Source: Solibacillus isronensis (GTDB lineage: Bacteria > Bacillota > Bacilli > Bacillales_A > Planococcaceae). From it: a DNA stretch of 64,000 nucleotides. The notes below the pieces were generated by a model. The model was not told the DNA's origin. It did no database searches and saw only the letters and a list, made by a program, of their open reading frames with translations. Where the stretch lies: assembly GCF_023715405.1 (NCBI RefSeq), contig NZ_JAMBOC010000002.1, forward strand, positions 248,001-312,000. The letters are read 5' to 3'. A program made the translations under genes and the position numbers. This document shows, piece after piece, positions 8,328 to 17,632 of this stretch. Position 1 is the first letter of the stretch, and every line of letters starts with the position of its first letter.

Positions 8328-9074
8328 TTAATCTTCTATCCCCATTTCTCTCATCCAAATTTTAAGTTCCTCTTGCTCATGCTCATCCGGTTGTAGCTCA
8401 TTACTTTTTCTTTTTTTATAATTTCTGAAGTGTGAATGAGGTGTTACTGTTTCTTCTTCTTTGGTTTTTTTTGTTTCATTCTTCCAATCAATATCTAGTT
8501 TAATATGATAGGTATTAGAAATGTATTGTGTGATAAAAACCATTAAATCTGAAGGTGTGGTATTTTTATCGAAGCTTTTTATAAAGTTTCCGTACATATC
8601 CTTTTCTGTAAACTCATATTCTTTTTTTACATTTACAAGAGCTAACAGTTTATTCCCCCATGCTCCACATAACTCCTCTGGTATATGTTTGTTAATTACC
8701 TTAGTGACAAAGTGAAAAGTTTCACTTAATACTAAGTACGGATTTTCATGTAATGCAAAATTGGGGATGTAGCGTTTTTTCTTACCTTTAGCACCATAAG
8801 AAGTAATAAACTCTTTTTCTTCTAAACGTTTTAATGCTTTACTAATAGAGGATGAACTAACACCTACGTACATTGCCAATGTTTGTTGAGTGGGGAATGC
8901 ATATCCTTTTTCTTCGTTGTATAGACTATATATTTCAAATAATACTAATTTTTCTTCTTGTGATATACGTAAACAGCGACGAATACAATTCGGTGCATAT
9001 ACATATCCCAAATTTGCAGTAGGTTTGAATTTCTTTCCTGCGTTTAACTCCTTTAGGTAATCTGTAAGTTTCAT
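8328..9074 (-). CDS. Winged-helix protein of the element (possible replication or control protein)
   Basis: A 248-residue protein. Residues 28-100 form a winged helix (EEKLVLFEIYSLYNEEKGY, then FPTQQTLAMYVGVSSSSISK, then ALKRLEEKEFI) of the HTH_36 or replisome-organiser type. The tail is rich in Lys and Glu and ends MREMGIED. Such proteins in phages and small elements start replication or regulate transcription; there is no second domain here to decide. It is convergent with the XRE gene and divergent from the excisionase-like gene. Confidence 0.6.
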   Translation of the reverse strand: MKLTDYLKELNAGKKFKPTANLGYVYAPNCIRRCLRISQEEKLVLFEIYSLYNEEKGYAFPTQQTLAMYVGVSSSSISKALKRLEEKEFITSYGAKGKKKRYIPNFALHENPYLVLSETFHFVTKVINKHIPEELCGAWGNKLLALVNVKKEYEFTEKDMYGNFIKSFDKNTTPSDLMVFITQYISNTYHIKLDIDWKNETKKTKEEETVTPHSHFRNYKKRKSNELQPDEHEQEELKIWMREMGIED

Positions 9075-9531
9075 TTATATGACTCCTTCAATTATTTGCA
9101 CCAATTTCAAAGTGCTTTTATTATTGCTATAACTATTAATGAATACACTAATTAGTTTTCTAGTAGCTAATGGATGGAATAAAGTTCCTTAGCAATTTAA
9201 ATGTGTTGCTTTTTTTCACCTCCGACATAATCTACATACGCAAGTGAAATAATAAAATTAAATTTTAATTTTAAATATGCAACAACCTTCATGAAAAAAT
9301 ATTCATAGGTATCACGTAGCTCCCTCCATATCCCACCTTATTAATTGATTTAGTAGGCACCGGGGGGGAACTAGAAGATTCCAATTTAAACATTACTTTT
9401 TATCCATTCAGCGTTTGAATTTTATTTGACAAGCTTTAACAATTCATTTTCGTGGTAGCATCAAATTGGATTTAACAATGCCCTTTTTGCCTCGTATAAA
9501 TCCATAACAGCAATTAAATTGCGGGGATTAA
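9075..9531. other. Intergenic control region upstream of the xis/int genes
   Basis: This is a 457-bp AT-rich region between divergent genes. TGGATTTA and TAAATCCA (about 9468-9506) make an inverted repeat with a 23-nt spacer just before the excisionase-like gene, and GCAATTAAATTGC follows near 9512. TTGACA is present near 9427 but without a matching -10. A run of seven G lies near 9363. No gene was seen. Confidence 0.35.
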
Positions 9532-9807
9532 ATGAAAAAGGGGCATGTAAAAATGAATATAAATTTAACAAATACAGATCTTGAAGAAATAGTTATAAAA
9601 GCCGTACAAAAAGCAATACAAACTGCACATCATGAATTTATTGATAGTGGGTGGCTTTCACTAAAAGAAGGAGCAAAGTACGCTGGTGTATCGTATAACA
9701 CACTTATGAAGTACCGTACACTTGGCTTACAAGTATGTGAAATTGATGGTGTGAAACGTATATCACGCAAGGAAATTGACCGCTTCTTTCAAGAGCATAG
9801 TTTTTAA
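9532..9807 (+). CDS. Excisionase-like helix-turn-helix protein
   Basis: A 91-residue protein whose C-terminal 45 residues form a MerR/excisionase-type HTH (WLSLKEGAKYAGVSYNTLMK, then VKRISRKEIDRFFQEHSF). The N-terminal part is a short helix. It lies 101 bp ahead of the integrase on the same strand, the usual xis-int order. The start is either ATG 9532 (GGGGATTAA upstream) or the ATG seven codons later; both have GGGG-type ribosome sites. It probably bends DNA for excision or controls int. Confidence 0.75.
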   Translation: MKKGHVKMNINLTNTDLEEIVIKAVQKAIQTAHHEFIDSGWLSLKEGAKYAGVSYNTLMKYRTLGLQVCEIDGVKRISRKEIDRFFQEHSF

Positions 9808-9908
9808 TTAATGGTGGGGATTTATCTTATGATTCGTTATAATAATCATGAGGTAAATCCTCTCTTTTATCATTTGCCCCCTCAACTGATTTAGGAGGAA
9901 CTACTGAA

Positions 9909-11084
9909 ATGACAAAAAAGAAAATTTCACCAATTAAAGGCTATAAGCTAAAGAACGGTGAAACACGATATGAATTCCCTGCTTATTTAGGGATTGATCC
10001 ACTAACAGGTAAACAGAAGCGTACAATGAAGCGTGGCTTTAAAACACGTAAAGAGGCGGAATTAGCACTTGCACGTATCAAGCTAGATGTAGCTAACGGT
10101 ACATACAAGCAAGAACGTGCTGAAACTTATCAGGAGCTTTATGACCTATGGGTGGTTCAGTATGAGAATACGGTAGAAGAAAGCACATTCGTTAAAACGA
10201 CTGGCCTGTTCAAAAATCATATACTCCCTTCAATGGGTGCTTACAAGATTGAAAAAATCACGATTGATATATGCCAAAAGCATGTAAATGAGTGGGCGGG
10301 GAAATTAAAGAAGTTTCGTACTGTAAAAGCATACGCAGCAAAAGTATTAGATTTTGCTGTTAAGCGTGGATTCTTACAAACCAACCCATTCACACATGTT
10401 GAAGCACCTGTAAATGTATTTAAAAAACGAATAGTACAGAATGATGGAGAAGAAGCGGAAAATTTCTATACACGTGAACAACTTATTCACTTCCTGTCAT
10501 GCCTAGAGCAAGAAAGTAATTTTAAAGCCTATGCATTATTCCGATTATTAGCATTTAGCGGCATGCGTAAAGGTGAAGCATTAGCTTTAACTTGGAATGA
10601 TTTAAACTTCACATCAAATGAGCTTCGTATTAATAAAGCTATATCACGTGGGAAAGATAATAAGCTATATATGAAAACGACGAAAACAGGTGTAGCACGC
10701 TCCATTAAAATGGATGATAAAACAATGTCTGTTATGAAAGAATGGAAGAAGCAACAAAAGCAGGACTATTTAGTACTTGGTTACAATACAATGCAACCAA
10801 AGCAACTAGTATTCAGTAATGAAGTAAATGAGTATTTACAGCCTACTAAAACTCGCAAGTGGATTCTACATGTACAGAAGAAATACAAGCTAGGAACAAT
10901 TACGACACATGGTTTACGTCATACACATTGCTCGTTGTTATTCGAAGCTGGGGCTAGCCTTAAGGAAGTTCAAGATCGTTTAGGTCATAGTGACGTTCAA
11001 ACAACAATGAATATCTACGCCCACGTCACAAAAAAGGCGAAAGAAGAGGCTATTTTGAAGTTTGCTAACTATCTAGAAATGTAA
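9909..11084 (+). CDS. int: Tyrosine-family site-specific integrase
   Basis: A 391-residue phage-type integrase. It has an N-terminal arm-binding domain (KNGETRYEFPAYLGIDPLTG) and a SAM-like core-binding domain (about 65-165). The catalytic domain has the Arg in FSGMRKGEALAL, the Lys in the TTKTG region, HGLRHTHCSLL (H-x-x-R) and the nucleophile Tyr in TTMNIYAHV. All catalytic motifs are intact, so it should be active. AGGAGGAAC precedes the ATG. The gene ends 135 bp from the ssrA-derived att repeat, which identifies its target. Confidence 0.95.
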   Translation: MTKKKISPIKGYKLKNGETRYEFPAYLGIDPLTGKQKRTMKRGFKTRKEAELALARIKLDVANGTYKQERAETYQELYDLWVVQYENTVEESTFVKTTGLFKNHILPSMGAYKIEKITIDICQKHVNEWAGKLKKFRTVKAYAAKVLDFAVKRGFLQTNPFTHVEAPVNVFKKRIVQNDGEEAENFYTREQLIHFLSCLEQESNFKAYALFRLLAFSGMRKGEALALTWNDLNFTSNELRINKAISRGKDNKLYMKTTKTGVARSIKMDDKTMSVMKEWKKQQKQDYLVLGYNTMQPKQLVFSNEVNEYLQPTKTRKWILHVQKKYKLGTITTHGLRHTHCSLLFEAGASLKEVQDRLGHSDVQTTMNIYAHVTKKAKEEAILKFANYLEM

Positions 11085-11097
11085 TTCTTTTAATACG

Positions 11098-11120
11098 TTT
11101 TGACTACGTTTTTGACTACG
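11098..11120 (+). repeat. Right copy of the 23-bp direct repeat
   Basis: It is identical to 4496-4518 and in the same orientation, between the end of the integrase gene and the right att site. Confidence 0.55.
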
Positions 11121-11164
11121 TTCGTTTGATATTCGTTGAAATTGTATGATATTAGACAAAATAA

Positions 11165-11189
11165 AAAACCCTTGATATACAAGGGTTTT
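11165..11189 (+). terminator. Terminator of the integrase gene
   Basis: AAAACCCTTG pairs with CAAGGGTTTT around a 5-nt loop, and T residues follow. Its A-rich left side means it could also stop transcripts coming from ssrA. Confidence 0.75.
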
Positions 11190-11219
11190 GACATTCATTG
11201 AAACTCAATGAAATCGTAT

Positions 11220-11243
11220 TATGGAGACGGTGGGAGTCGAACC
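11220..11243 (+). repeat. attR / ssrA 3' end, 24-bp repeat
   Basis: It is identical to 4423-4446 and coincides with the 3' acceptor and T-arm part of tmRNA, so integration leaves ssrA intact. Confidence 0.85.
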
Positions 11244-11575
11244 CACGTCCAGAAGCTCCAATACGCCGGCTTCTACGCGTGTAGTTTGTCTACTTGCAAT
11301 TCGCGAGTTCTTATGCCGACAAACAGGCGTCCGAATCGCTAACCTGGAAATCTCTTACCGTTGACTCAGGTGGTGCCAACGATCGTATCCCACTTAAGTT
11401 GAACCCAGCGTAGTCTACATGGGCGATAGACAGGCTGAGTGCTACGCGCTATTAAGCTGCGAAAGCGAAGTTTTGTTGTTTGCCAGTTATTATATAACTT
11501 CCGTTGTTGACGAAGACGAGACCTCCGACGCGCGACCAGAGCTTGAACCACCCCTGTCGAATCCGTAACGTCCCC
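11222..11575 (-). ncRNA. ssrA: Transfer-messenger RNA (tmRNA)
   Basis: Read on the minus strand the gene starts GGGGACGTTACGG and ends ACCGTCTCCA, whose ends pair as an alanyl acceptor stem. GGTTCGACTCC is the T loop. CCA is not encoded. The tag reading frame is GGC AAA CAA CAA AAC, then TTC GCT TTC GCA GCT TAA, giving tag peptide (A)GKQQNFAFAA, ending AA as ClpXP/SsrA degrons do. Length is about 354 nt, normal for a one-piece tmRNA. It lies downstream of smpB, its protein partner. The 3' end is the attachment site of the adjacent element. Confidence 0.95.
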
Positions 11576-11675
11576 GAGTAGTAGTAAACCCGAGTTAAGT
11601 TCGGAAAAGAGCTATAAAAACCTGCTCTTTAAAACGTGTACCGTATGAGTAGATACACACTGGCTAGTACAGTCA

Positions 11676-11704
11676 ATTATATGACAAACCGGGTAAGCTT
11701 GCAA
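11676..11704 (-). promoter_or_regulatory. Sigma-A promoter of ssrA
   Basis: On the minus strand TTGCAA (11704-11699), 17-bp spacer, TATAAT (11681-11676). Transcription would start about 95 nt before mature tmRNA, so the 5' leader must be trimmed. Confidence 0.8.
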
Positions 11705-11740
11705 GTAATTCTGCTTCTCTCGTACACTGCCAATATTTAC

Positions 11741-12118
11741 TTAGCTCTGTTTATACAATTGGTTGCGGTAGTCTACCGGTGTGACACCGTGGAATCGCTT
11801 GAACAGCTGTGTAAATTCAAAATATCCGTTCAATCCGATCACTTTTGAAATTTCCTTGAAGTCCATTTGTGTATCTTCCAGTAATCCTTCTGCTTTGTGT
11901 AATCGAACTTTTGTAATATATTCTTTTACTGGCATCCCGACTTGCTGCTCAAAAATACCATTATAGTCCGGATACTCATCGGCAATTATCTCTTCAACCA
12001 ATGCCAAACAATGGGCATGTACACTATACTTTTCAACTAAAATAACAACTTTATCGACCAATTCTGCGTTGCGTAATCCGTTCACTTGTGGAAGTCCTCC
12101 TACGTATGCTAATGCCAT
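11741..12118 (-). CDS. Small AraC-type HTH protein
   Basis: The 125-residue protein is essentially one AraC-family DNA-binding domain (VKEYITKVRLHKAEGLLEDT, then FKEISKVIGLNGYFEFTQLF, KRFHGVTPVDYRNQ) with about 45 N-terminal residues and no ligand-binding domain. The second HTH carries the family signature. It sits between smpB and ssrA. Targets are unknown. Confidence 0.75.
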   Translation of the reverse strand: MALAYVGGLPQVNGLRNAELVDKVVILVEKYSVHAHCLALVEEIIADEYPDYNGIFEQQVGMPVKEYITKVRLHKAEGLLEDTQMDFKEISKVIGLNGYFEFTQLFKRFHGVTPVDYRNQLYKQS

Positions 12119-12220
12119 TGACTAAAACACCTCAAATTCTGTTATTTCAACCTTGCTTTTACTCCACTTTACATGTGTACCCCCATCTTCTCGATTAAAA
12201 ACCACCTTTTTTGCCCGAAA

Positions 12221-12268
12221 AAAAGAGATGTGTTAAAAATAAACAAATTCGTTTAACACATCTCTTTT
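12221..12268 (-). terminator. Terminator after smpB
   Basis: AAAAGAGATGTGTTAAA pairs perfectly with TTTAACACATCTCTTTT (17-bp stem). The A and T flanks allow termination on either strand. Confidence 0.8.
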
Positions 12269-12308
12269 GAACAATCTATAAATGCCATTTAGAATAACGG
12301 AATTCCGC

Positions 12309-12773
12309 TTACTGCTGGCGGTCCTTGAAAGCACGTTCCATATCACGCTTCGCTTCTTTTTTCTTCATATCATGACGTTTATCGTAATCTTTCTTACCTT
12401 TTGCAAGACCGATTAGTAACTTCGCATAGCCGTCTTTAATGTACATTTTCAGCGGAACAATCGTATAGCCATCACGCTTTACGGCACCGATTAATTCACT
12501 GATTTGCTTTTTATGTAAGAGCAGCTTGCGTTCACGTAACGGGTCATGGTTGTAGCGGTTCCCTTGGTCGAATGGCGAAATATGCATATTTTTTACCCAT
12601 GCTTCCCCACCCGTAACACTAATATACGCTTCCTTCAGCTGGACACGGGCACCACGTACGGATTTAATCTCCGTTCCTGTCAGTACCATTCCTGCTTCAA
12701 TTGTTTCTTCTATGAAGTAATCATGGCTCGCTTTTTTGTTTTGAGCTAAAACTTTCCCTGCGCCTTTTGCCAT
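12309..12773 (-). CDS. smpB: SsrA-binding protein SmpB
   Basis: A 154-residue protein with the SmpB fold. N-terminal [58 protein letters not shown] near the C-terminus, then a basic tail that enters the ribosomal decoding site. It binds tmRNA and delivers it to stalled ribosomes. It lies 69 bp after rnr and upstream of ssrA, a conserved Bacillus arrangement that links rescue and decay of faulty mRNAs. A strong terminator follows. Confidence 0.97.
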   Translation of the reverse strand: MAKGAGKVLAQNKKASHDYFIEETIEAGMVLTGTEIKSVRGARVQLKEAYISVTGGEAWVKNMHISPFDQGNRYNHDPLRERKLLLHKKQISELIGAVKRDGYTIVPLKMYIKDGYAKLLIGLAKGKKDYDKRHDMKKKEAKRDMERAFKDRQQ

Positions 12774-12842
12774 TCGTTTTACACCTCTATTTTAAAGGTA
12801 GAGAGCTATGATGCCGAAAATGCATCATAGCTTCACACCTTA

Positions 12843-15251
12843 CTATTTCTTTTTACTTTTTTTCTTTTTTCCTTTTGCGATGCCTTCGTAAAACTTCGGC
12901 TTATCGCCTGATTTACCTTCTTTGCGGCGACCGCGTGGATCACGGTCAGATGAGCCTGAACGTTTTGCTTTTTCAGGGCGTGCCTTGCTTCCGCCACGTG
13001 ATTTGCGGTCACGTTTTTCGCCAGTACGCTCATCATCTTTTTTGCGGCCGTCTCTGCGACCTGCATGGATGACTTTCGATGTTTGGCGACGAGACGGACG
13101 TGGGCTGCTCACCATATCGACGAATTCAAAGTCGACCGAAGATTCCTCGATCACAACATTCGCCACACGGATTTTCACTTCATCCCCAATGCGGAACTGG
13201 CGGCCGGTACGTTCACCGATCATCATCATCTGACGGTCTTCAAAGCGGTAGTAATCGTCCGTCATATTCGAAATATGAATAAGACCTTCCACCGTATTTT
13301 CAAGCTCTACGAAAATACCGAAGTTCGTAATCGATGACACAATCCCTTCGAACTCTTCACCGATTTTATCGGACATGAACTGTGCTTTTTTCAGTGCATC
13401 TGTATCACGCTCTGCTTCAACGGCACGACGTTCACGACCAGATGTATGGTCCGCAATTTCATCCATTACCGCGCTCCATTGCACAACCGTTTCCTTCGAT
13501 GTATCGCCATTAATAAGATACGTACGAATTAAACGATGGACGATTAAATCCGGATAACGACGGATTGGTGATGTGAAGTGCGTATAAAACTCTGTCGATA
13601 AACCGAAGTGGCCTAATGACTCGGCATAATATTTCGCCTGCTGCATCGAACGCAGCAGCATTGTTGAAATAACCGGCTCTTCCGGCAAGCCTTCAATCGA
13701 ACGAATGACTTCCTGTAATGCTTTCGGATGTACCGAGTTTCCAGTACCTTTTATCATAATACCAAAATTTGTAACAAATTCAAAGAAACGTTGCAGTTTT
13801 TCCGGCTTCGGATCTTCGTGAATACGGTATAAGAACGGCAGCTCCATCCAGTGGAAATGCTCAGCAATTGTTTCGTTCGCTGCAAGCATGAACTCTTCGA
13901 TTAGACGCTCTGCAACAGTACGTTCGCGTAACACGATGTCAGTCGGCCAGCCGTCTTCATTAACAAGTACTTTCGATTCCTTGAAATCAAAGTCAATCGC
14001 ACCACGTGACATACGTTTGTTGCGTAAAATTTGCGCTAAATCCGCCATATCTCTGAACATCGGCACTAAACTTTCATAGCGCTCCATTAATTCCGGGTTT
14101 TCATCCGGATTTTCTAAAATGTTATAAACATCCGAATACGTCATACGCTCCGTCGTTTTAATGACACTTTGGAAAATTTCATGCTTCACGACTTGCCCGG
14201 CCTGGTCGATCGTCATTTCGCATGACAATGTTAAACGGTCAACTTGTGGATTTAATGAACAGATTCCGTTCGATAAACGGTGCGGAATCATCGGAATTAC
14301 GCGGTCCGTTAAGTAAACAGATGTCGCGCGTTCATATGCTTCTTGATCGAGTACAGAGCCTTGTGTCACATAATAACTAACATCGGCAATGTGTACACCA
14401 AGCTTATATGTGCCATTGTCATTTTTCACAACAGTCACGGCATCATCCAAGTCTTTCGCATCGGCACCATCGATTGTCACGATCACTTCATTGCGAAGGT
14501 CACGGCGTCCGACTAAGTCTTGTTCTCTAATCTCATCCGGTACATCGACAGCCGCCTGCACAACCTCATGCGGGAATTCTGGCGGAATATCATATTTATA
14601 AAGAATCGATAAAATATCCACACCCGGATCATTTTTATGACCTAAAATTTTCGTGATCATCCCTGTCGCAGATTTCGTCGCATCCGGCCAGTGCGTTACT
14701 TCTACAACGACTTTATGTCCGTCGACCGCACCCATTGCGTCCTCTTTTGCGATAAAGATATCCATATTTAATTTTTTATCATCTGTAACGACAAAACCAA
14801 AACCGCGATTTGCCTGGTATGTACCTACAAATGATGTTTTGCTGCGTTCGACGATTTTCACGATCGTTCCTTCACGGCGGTCACCTGATTGTTCCTTTAA
14901 TACACGTACGAGCACGGTATCTTCATTTAATGCACCATTTACTTCATGTGCCGGGATGAAAATATCGTCCATGCCTTGTTCTTCCGGTGCGACGAAACCG
15001 AATCCTTTCGCGTTACCAATAAAGCGGCCGCGCAGTAAGTTCATGCGTTCCGGTAAACCGTAGCGATTTGAACGGGAGCGAACGATTTGTCCCTGTGCTT
15101 CCATTTTTACGAGTGTTTTCACTAACTCACGGAACTCATCCGCTTCTTCTAATTCAAGTACATCTTCAATTTCCGATACGGTCATCGGTTTATAGCCATC
15201 GTCCTTCATCATATCAAGGACGCGCTGTTGTAATTCATTTTGTTGTGTCAT
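12843..15251 (-). CDS. rnr: Ribonuclease R
   Basis: 802 residues, normal for RNase R. It has an N-terminal HTH-like region, cold-shock domains ([35 protein letters not shown]), the RNB catalytic domain with the acidic cluster [15 protein letters not shown] near residue 255 and [14 protein letters not shown], an S1 domain ([20 protein letters not shown]) and a Lys/Arg-rich tail ending [10 protein letters not shown]. This 3'-5' exonuclease degrades structured RNA and tmRNA-tagged messages. GGAGGG precedes the ATG. Confidence 0.97.
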   Translation of the reverse strand: MTQQNELQQRVLDMMKDDGYKPMTVSEIEDVLELEEADEFRELVKTLVKMEAQGQIVRSRSNRYGLPERMNLLRGRFIGNAKGFGFVAPEEQGMDDIFIPAHEVNGALNEDTVLVRVLKEQSGDRREGTIVKIVERSKTSFVGTYQANRGFGFVVTDDKKLNMDIFIAKEDAMGAVDGHKVVVEVTHWPDATKSATGMITKILGHKNDPGVDILSILYKYDIPPEFPHEVVQAAVDVPDEIREQDLVGRRDLRNEVIVTIDGADAKDLDDAVTVVKNDNGTYKLGVHIADVSYYVTQGSVLDQEAYERATSVYLTDRVIPMIPHRLSNGICSLNPQVDRLTLSCEMTIDQAGQVVKHEIFQSVIKTTERMTYSDVYNILENPDENPELMERYESLVPMFRDMADLAQILRNKRMSRGAIDFDFKESKVLVNEDGWPTDIVLRERTVAERLIEEFMLAANETIAEHFHWMELPFLYRIHEDPKPEKLQRFFEFVTNFGIMIKGTGNSVHPKALQEVIRSIEGLPEEPVISTMLLRSMQQAKYYAESLGHFGLSTEFYTHFTSPIRRYPDLIVHRLIRTYLINGDTSKETVVQWSAVMDEIADHTSGRERRAVEAERDTDALKKAQFMSDKIGEEFEGIVSSITNFGIFVELENTVEGLIHISNMTDDYYRFEDRQMMMIGERTGRQFRIGDEVKIRVANVVIEESSVDFEFVDMVSSPRPSRRQTSKVIHAGRRDGRKKDDERTGEKRDRKSRGGSKARPEKAKRSGSSDRDPRGRRKEGKSGDKPKFYEGIAKGKKKKSKKK

Positions 15252-15384
15252 GTATTATTTCCCTCCTTTGAACAGAAAATAAAGTTTCTTACGATTTTGT
15301 GGTTTTGGCATTAACTTTACGTTATGGTAACCGTGGATTTCCAATTCACAAAGCTTCGTAAAAAACAAAAATTTATTCACACCA

Positions 15385-16131
15385 TTAGACTATCCAATCT
15401 AACGAATTTAAAAACGTGAGAACTTCTTCATGAAGCTGGTCTTTTTCTTTGTCGAGTGTGATGACATGGCCCGAATGCTCATACCAGCTGATTTTTTTGT
15501 CGATCGATTCGACGGTGTCATAAATAATATTGGCTGAATCGGGGTTAATGACTTTGTCGTTGCGCGCTTGGATCACTAAAATCGGCGCATACAGTAAGTC
15601 GATTGTCTCTCGTACATCGTAAATCAATTGCTGCAGTTCAGGCAGTGATGCCATTCCTTGCTGCTTGATCGCTTCAATCTCTAATTCAATTTCCTGTTCA
15701 CTTTTACCTTGTTGTTTTTTATATTGTTTTGCATAATCAAGTACGCCTTCAAACATAATGTCTGTCGTGCGCATCGTCATCGGCGAGCACATTGTGACAA
15801 CGCCTTTTACCGGATGACTTGTCGCAAGCTTGAGTGAAAATACGCCACCGAGCGATAGTCCCGCAACGGCGATTTCTTCATAGCCTGCCTCTTTTAATTG
15901 AGTATACCCATTTTTTACATCTTGCCACCATTCTTCGGGATTTGAGACAATCAGTTCTTCTGGCGGAACACCATGTCCTTTATAATGTGGGGCAAGCGAT
16001 GTGTAGCCGTGCTTTTCCAAAAAGCGTCCAAGCATCCGCACATCTGCCGAACTTCCTGTAAATCCATGTAATAATAAAACCGCTCTCGGTCCTGCCTGAA
16101 AGAAGAACGGTGAAGACAAAGCTGTTTTCAT
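15385..16131 (-). CDS. est: Carboxylesterase (Est/YvaK type)
   Basis: 248 residues from ATG 16131 (GGGAG 8 nt upstream), matching family length; an in-frame ATG 66 bp further up would add a tail absent from the family. Alpha/beta-hydrolase features: oxyanion loop [16 protein letters not shown], nucleophile elbow [15 protein letters not shown], acid [10 protein letters not shown], His in [16 protein letters not shown]. It cleaves medium-chain esters, and the physiological substrate is unknown. It lies between secG and rnr as in B. subtilis. Confidence 0.93.
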   Translation of the reverse strand: MKTALSSPFFFQAGPRAVLLLHGFTGSSADVRMLGRFLEKHGYTSLAPHYKGHGVPPEELIVSNPEEWWQDVKNGYTQLKEAGYEEIAVAGLSLGGVFSLKLATSHPVKGVVTMCSPMTMRTTDIMFEGVLDYAKQYKKQQGKSEQEIELEIEAIKQQGMASLPELQQLIYDVRETIDLLYAPILVIQARNDKVINPDSANIIYDTVESIDKKISWYEHSGHVITLDKEKDQLHEEVLTFLNSLDWIV

Positions 16132-16198
16132 ACACGTGGCTCCCGTCTTGTTCCATAATATGAAGAATACGATCCAATCACACCATTGAATCTTCAAT

Positions 16199-16333
16199 CA
16201 ATTACGCCTCGGCGTAATTGCGTCTAGATTCGTCTTTGTGCTTGCACAAAGAACTCCTTATCGAATCTATGACATCCGCCGGAGGCCTTCACATCTTTCA
16301 GCGAGTGATGTACACTCGCTGAAAGATGTGAAG
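16199..16333 (+). repeat. Three-hairpin intergenic element, copy 1
   Basis: Three nested structures lie between est and secG. CAATTACGCC/GGCGTAATTG (16199-16220). TAGATTCG...CGAATCTA (about 16225-16270), enclosing TTTGTGC/GCACAAA. A perfect 21-bp stem at 16287-16307/16313-16333 with loop ATGTA. GACATCCGCCGG joins the last two. The same order recurs, inverted, at about 43477-43640, so this is a repeat family and not just a terminator. Confidence 0.65.
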
Positions 16334-16380
16334 AACTTTCCATTTCTTCTATTATACTGCGTTTGAGCCCACACTAAAAG

Positions 16381-16416
16381 AAAAAGCCCAACCTAGCATT
16401 AAATGCTTGGTTAGGC
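16381..16416 (-). terminator. Terminator of secG
   Basis: GCCTAACCAAGCA pairs with TGCTAGGTTGGGC on the minus strand, followed by TTTTTCTTTT. Confidence 0.8.
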
Positions 16417-16444
16417 GTTTAATTTCAATCTAATTTTCAATCGA

Positions 16445-16681
16445 TTAGAATTTCGTAATTGCTAAAGCTAATACGAAGAATGCAACAGAAAGAACGATTG
16501 TTGTGCGGTGTAGGACTAGATCCATTCCGCGAGCTTTCTGTTTACCAAATAGTTGCTCAGCTCCACCAGAGATGGCACCTGATAAACCAGCGCTTTTACC
16601 TGATTGTAATAATACAACAACGATTAAGGCTATAGCTACGATAATAAGTAATACTGAAAATAACGTATGCATTTGCTCCAC
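16445..16681 (-). CDS. secG: Preprotein translocase subunit SecG
   Basis: A 78-residue membrane protein with two transmembrane helices ([19 protein letters not shown] and [16 protein letters not shown]) and between them the SecG loop [20 protein letters not shown]. It joins SecYE to assist export. GGAGG precedes the start. It has its own promoter and terminator here. Confidence 0.95.
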   Translation of the reverse strand: MEQMHTLFSVLLIIVAIALIVVVLLQSGKSAGLSGAISGGAEQLFGKQKARGMDLVLHRTTIVLSVAFFVLALAITKF

Positions 16682-16711
16682 CTCCTAAGTATGGACGTCA
16701 CAATACAAAAT

Positions 16712-16740
16712 AGTATATCAAAATGAGGGGGCCATTACAA
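16712..16740 (-). promoter_or_regulatory. Sigma-A promoter of secG
   Basis: On the minus strand TTGTAA, 17-bp spacer, TATACT, about 25 bp before the start of the secG ribosome-site region. Confidence 0.75.
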
Positions 16741-16786
16741 TATTTCTTGGAAATGAACATCATATTTTATCCAACAATATCCACTC

Positions 16787-17632
16787 TTATTCAAAATTGT
16801 TGAAACGGCATTCGCTTATATTACGCTTCGCCGCCAATGCAAGCGGCACCATCGTTTCAAATAACAGATCTTCTTCTTCAAAGATCAGTTTGCGCAGGTC
16901 AATATTGAAGTACTCCTTCATCCGCGATTCGGTCATTACTTCTTGAACCGCACCGATTACCGCTTTTTTCTCTTTTGCAATCATCAATACTTGATCCGCC
17001 AGGTAAAACGCGTGATTCGGATAATGCGTGTTAATAATGCATGAAATATTATGCTCTTTTGATAAGCGTTTTAATGTTTCCAAAATCACAACCTGCTTTT
17101 GCACATCCAAATGCGATTCCGGTTCATCCAATATTAAAATTTCCGGATTCGATACGAGCGTTCGTGCAATTAACGCCAGCTGTAGTTCCCCGCCGCTCAC
17201 TTCATTGCATGACTTTTTCGCCAAATGCACAATGCCTACTTCATTTAACGCTTCGTGTGCTTTTAAGTAATCTTCCTTGCGTGGCTTTGACAACGAACCG
17301 ATATACGGAGCACGTCCCATTACTACTAAGTCCTCAATTGAAAAGCCGAACACCATTTTATGCGCCTGCGGAACGTAGCCGATTTTCTTCCATAACTCCT
17401 TTTGCGAAACTTTTGGAAGCGGTACATCATCGATCAATGTTTCACCAACCCGCCAGTCGTGCAAGCCGGTAATGCATTTTAACAGCGTCGTTTTCCCAGC
17501 ACCGTTCGGACCGAGTATTGCCATAATCTTGCCCGGCTCCAGCGTAAAGCTAATATTCGATTCATAAATGAACGGCTTCACTTCCTTCTTTTTCGCATAG
17601 CAGAAGTTGCCTTCACGTACTTCTATTTTCAT
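16787..17632 (-). CDS. Iron-chelate-type ABC transporter, ATP-binding protein
   Basis: 281 residues. Walker A GPNGAGKT near residue 42, signature VSGGELQLALIARTL, Walker B ILILDEPESHLD, H-loop INTHYPNH. The Q-loop region VPQAHKMVFGF and the 35-residue C-terminal extension are usual for FecE/BtuD-like subunits of siderophore, heme or cobalamin importers. It overlaps the permease stop by 4 bp, so it is translationally coupled. It is third in a Fur-box operon. Confidence 0.92.
   Translation of the reverse strand: MKIEVREGNFCYAKKKEVKPFIYESNISFTLEPGKIMAILGPNGAGKTTLLKCITGLHDWRVGETLIDDVPLPKVSQKELWKKIGYVPQAHKMVFGFSIEDLVVMGRAPYIGSLSKPRKEDYLKAHEALNEVGIVHLAKKSCNEVSGGELQLALIARTLVSNPEILILDEPESHLDVQKQVVILETLKRLSKEHNISCIINTHYPNHAFYLADQVLMIAKEKKAVIGAVQEVMTESRMKEYFNIDLRKLIFEEEDLLFETMVPLALAAKRNISECRFNNFE

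Larger units (their letters stand above)
4423..11243 (+). mobile_element. 6.8-kb integrated element in the 3' end of ssrA
   Basis: An identical 24-bp sequence occurs at 4423-4446 and 11220-11243. The right copy is the 3' end of the tmRNA gene, and the element's integrase ends 135 bp from it. Contents in order: HD/GHKL ATPase protein (minus), XRE regulator (plus), winged-helix protein (minus), excisionase-like protein and tyrosine integrase (plus). No structural, packaging, conjugation or clear replication genes are visible, so it looks like a small integrative island or satellite rather than a full prophage. ssrA is a well-known target for tyrosine integrases. The left copy diverges from ssrA right after the 24 bp, as expected for an att core. 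Confidence 0.85.

Noticed and set aside
8328..9074. Calling the winged-helix protein a definite replication initiator
   Set aside because: Only the DNA-binding domain can be recognised; no origin repeats or ATPase partner were seen on the element.
12922..13337. Several long plus-strand frames opposite rnr
   Set aside because: They are mirror frames of a strongly conserved gene with Lys/Arg-rich codon bias and lack ribosome sites.
16132..16197. Starting the carboxylesterase at 16197
   Set aside because: The extra 22 residues are hydrophobic and foreign to the family; ATG 16131 has its own GGGAG.
16199..16333. Reading the three-hairpin element as only a secG terminator
   Set aside because: secG already has a classic terminator at 16381-16416 upstream of it, the 21-bp stem has no T-tract, and an ordered relative exists at 43.5 kb.
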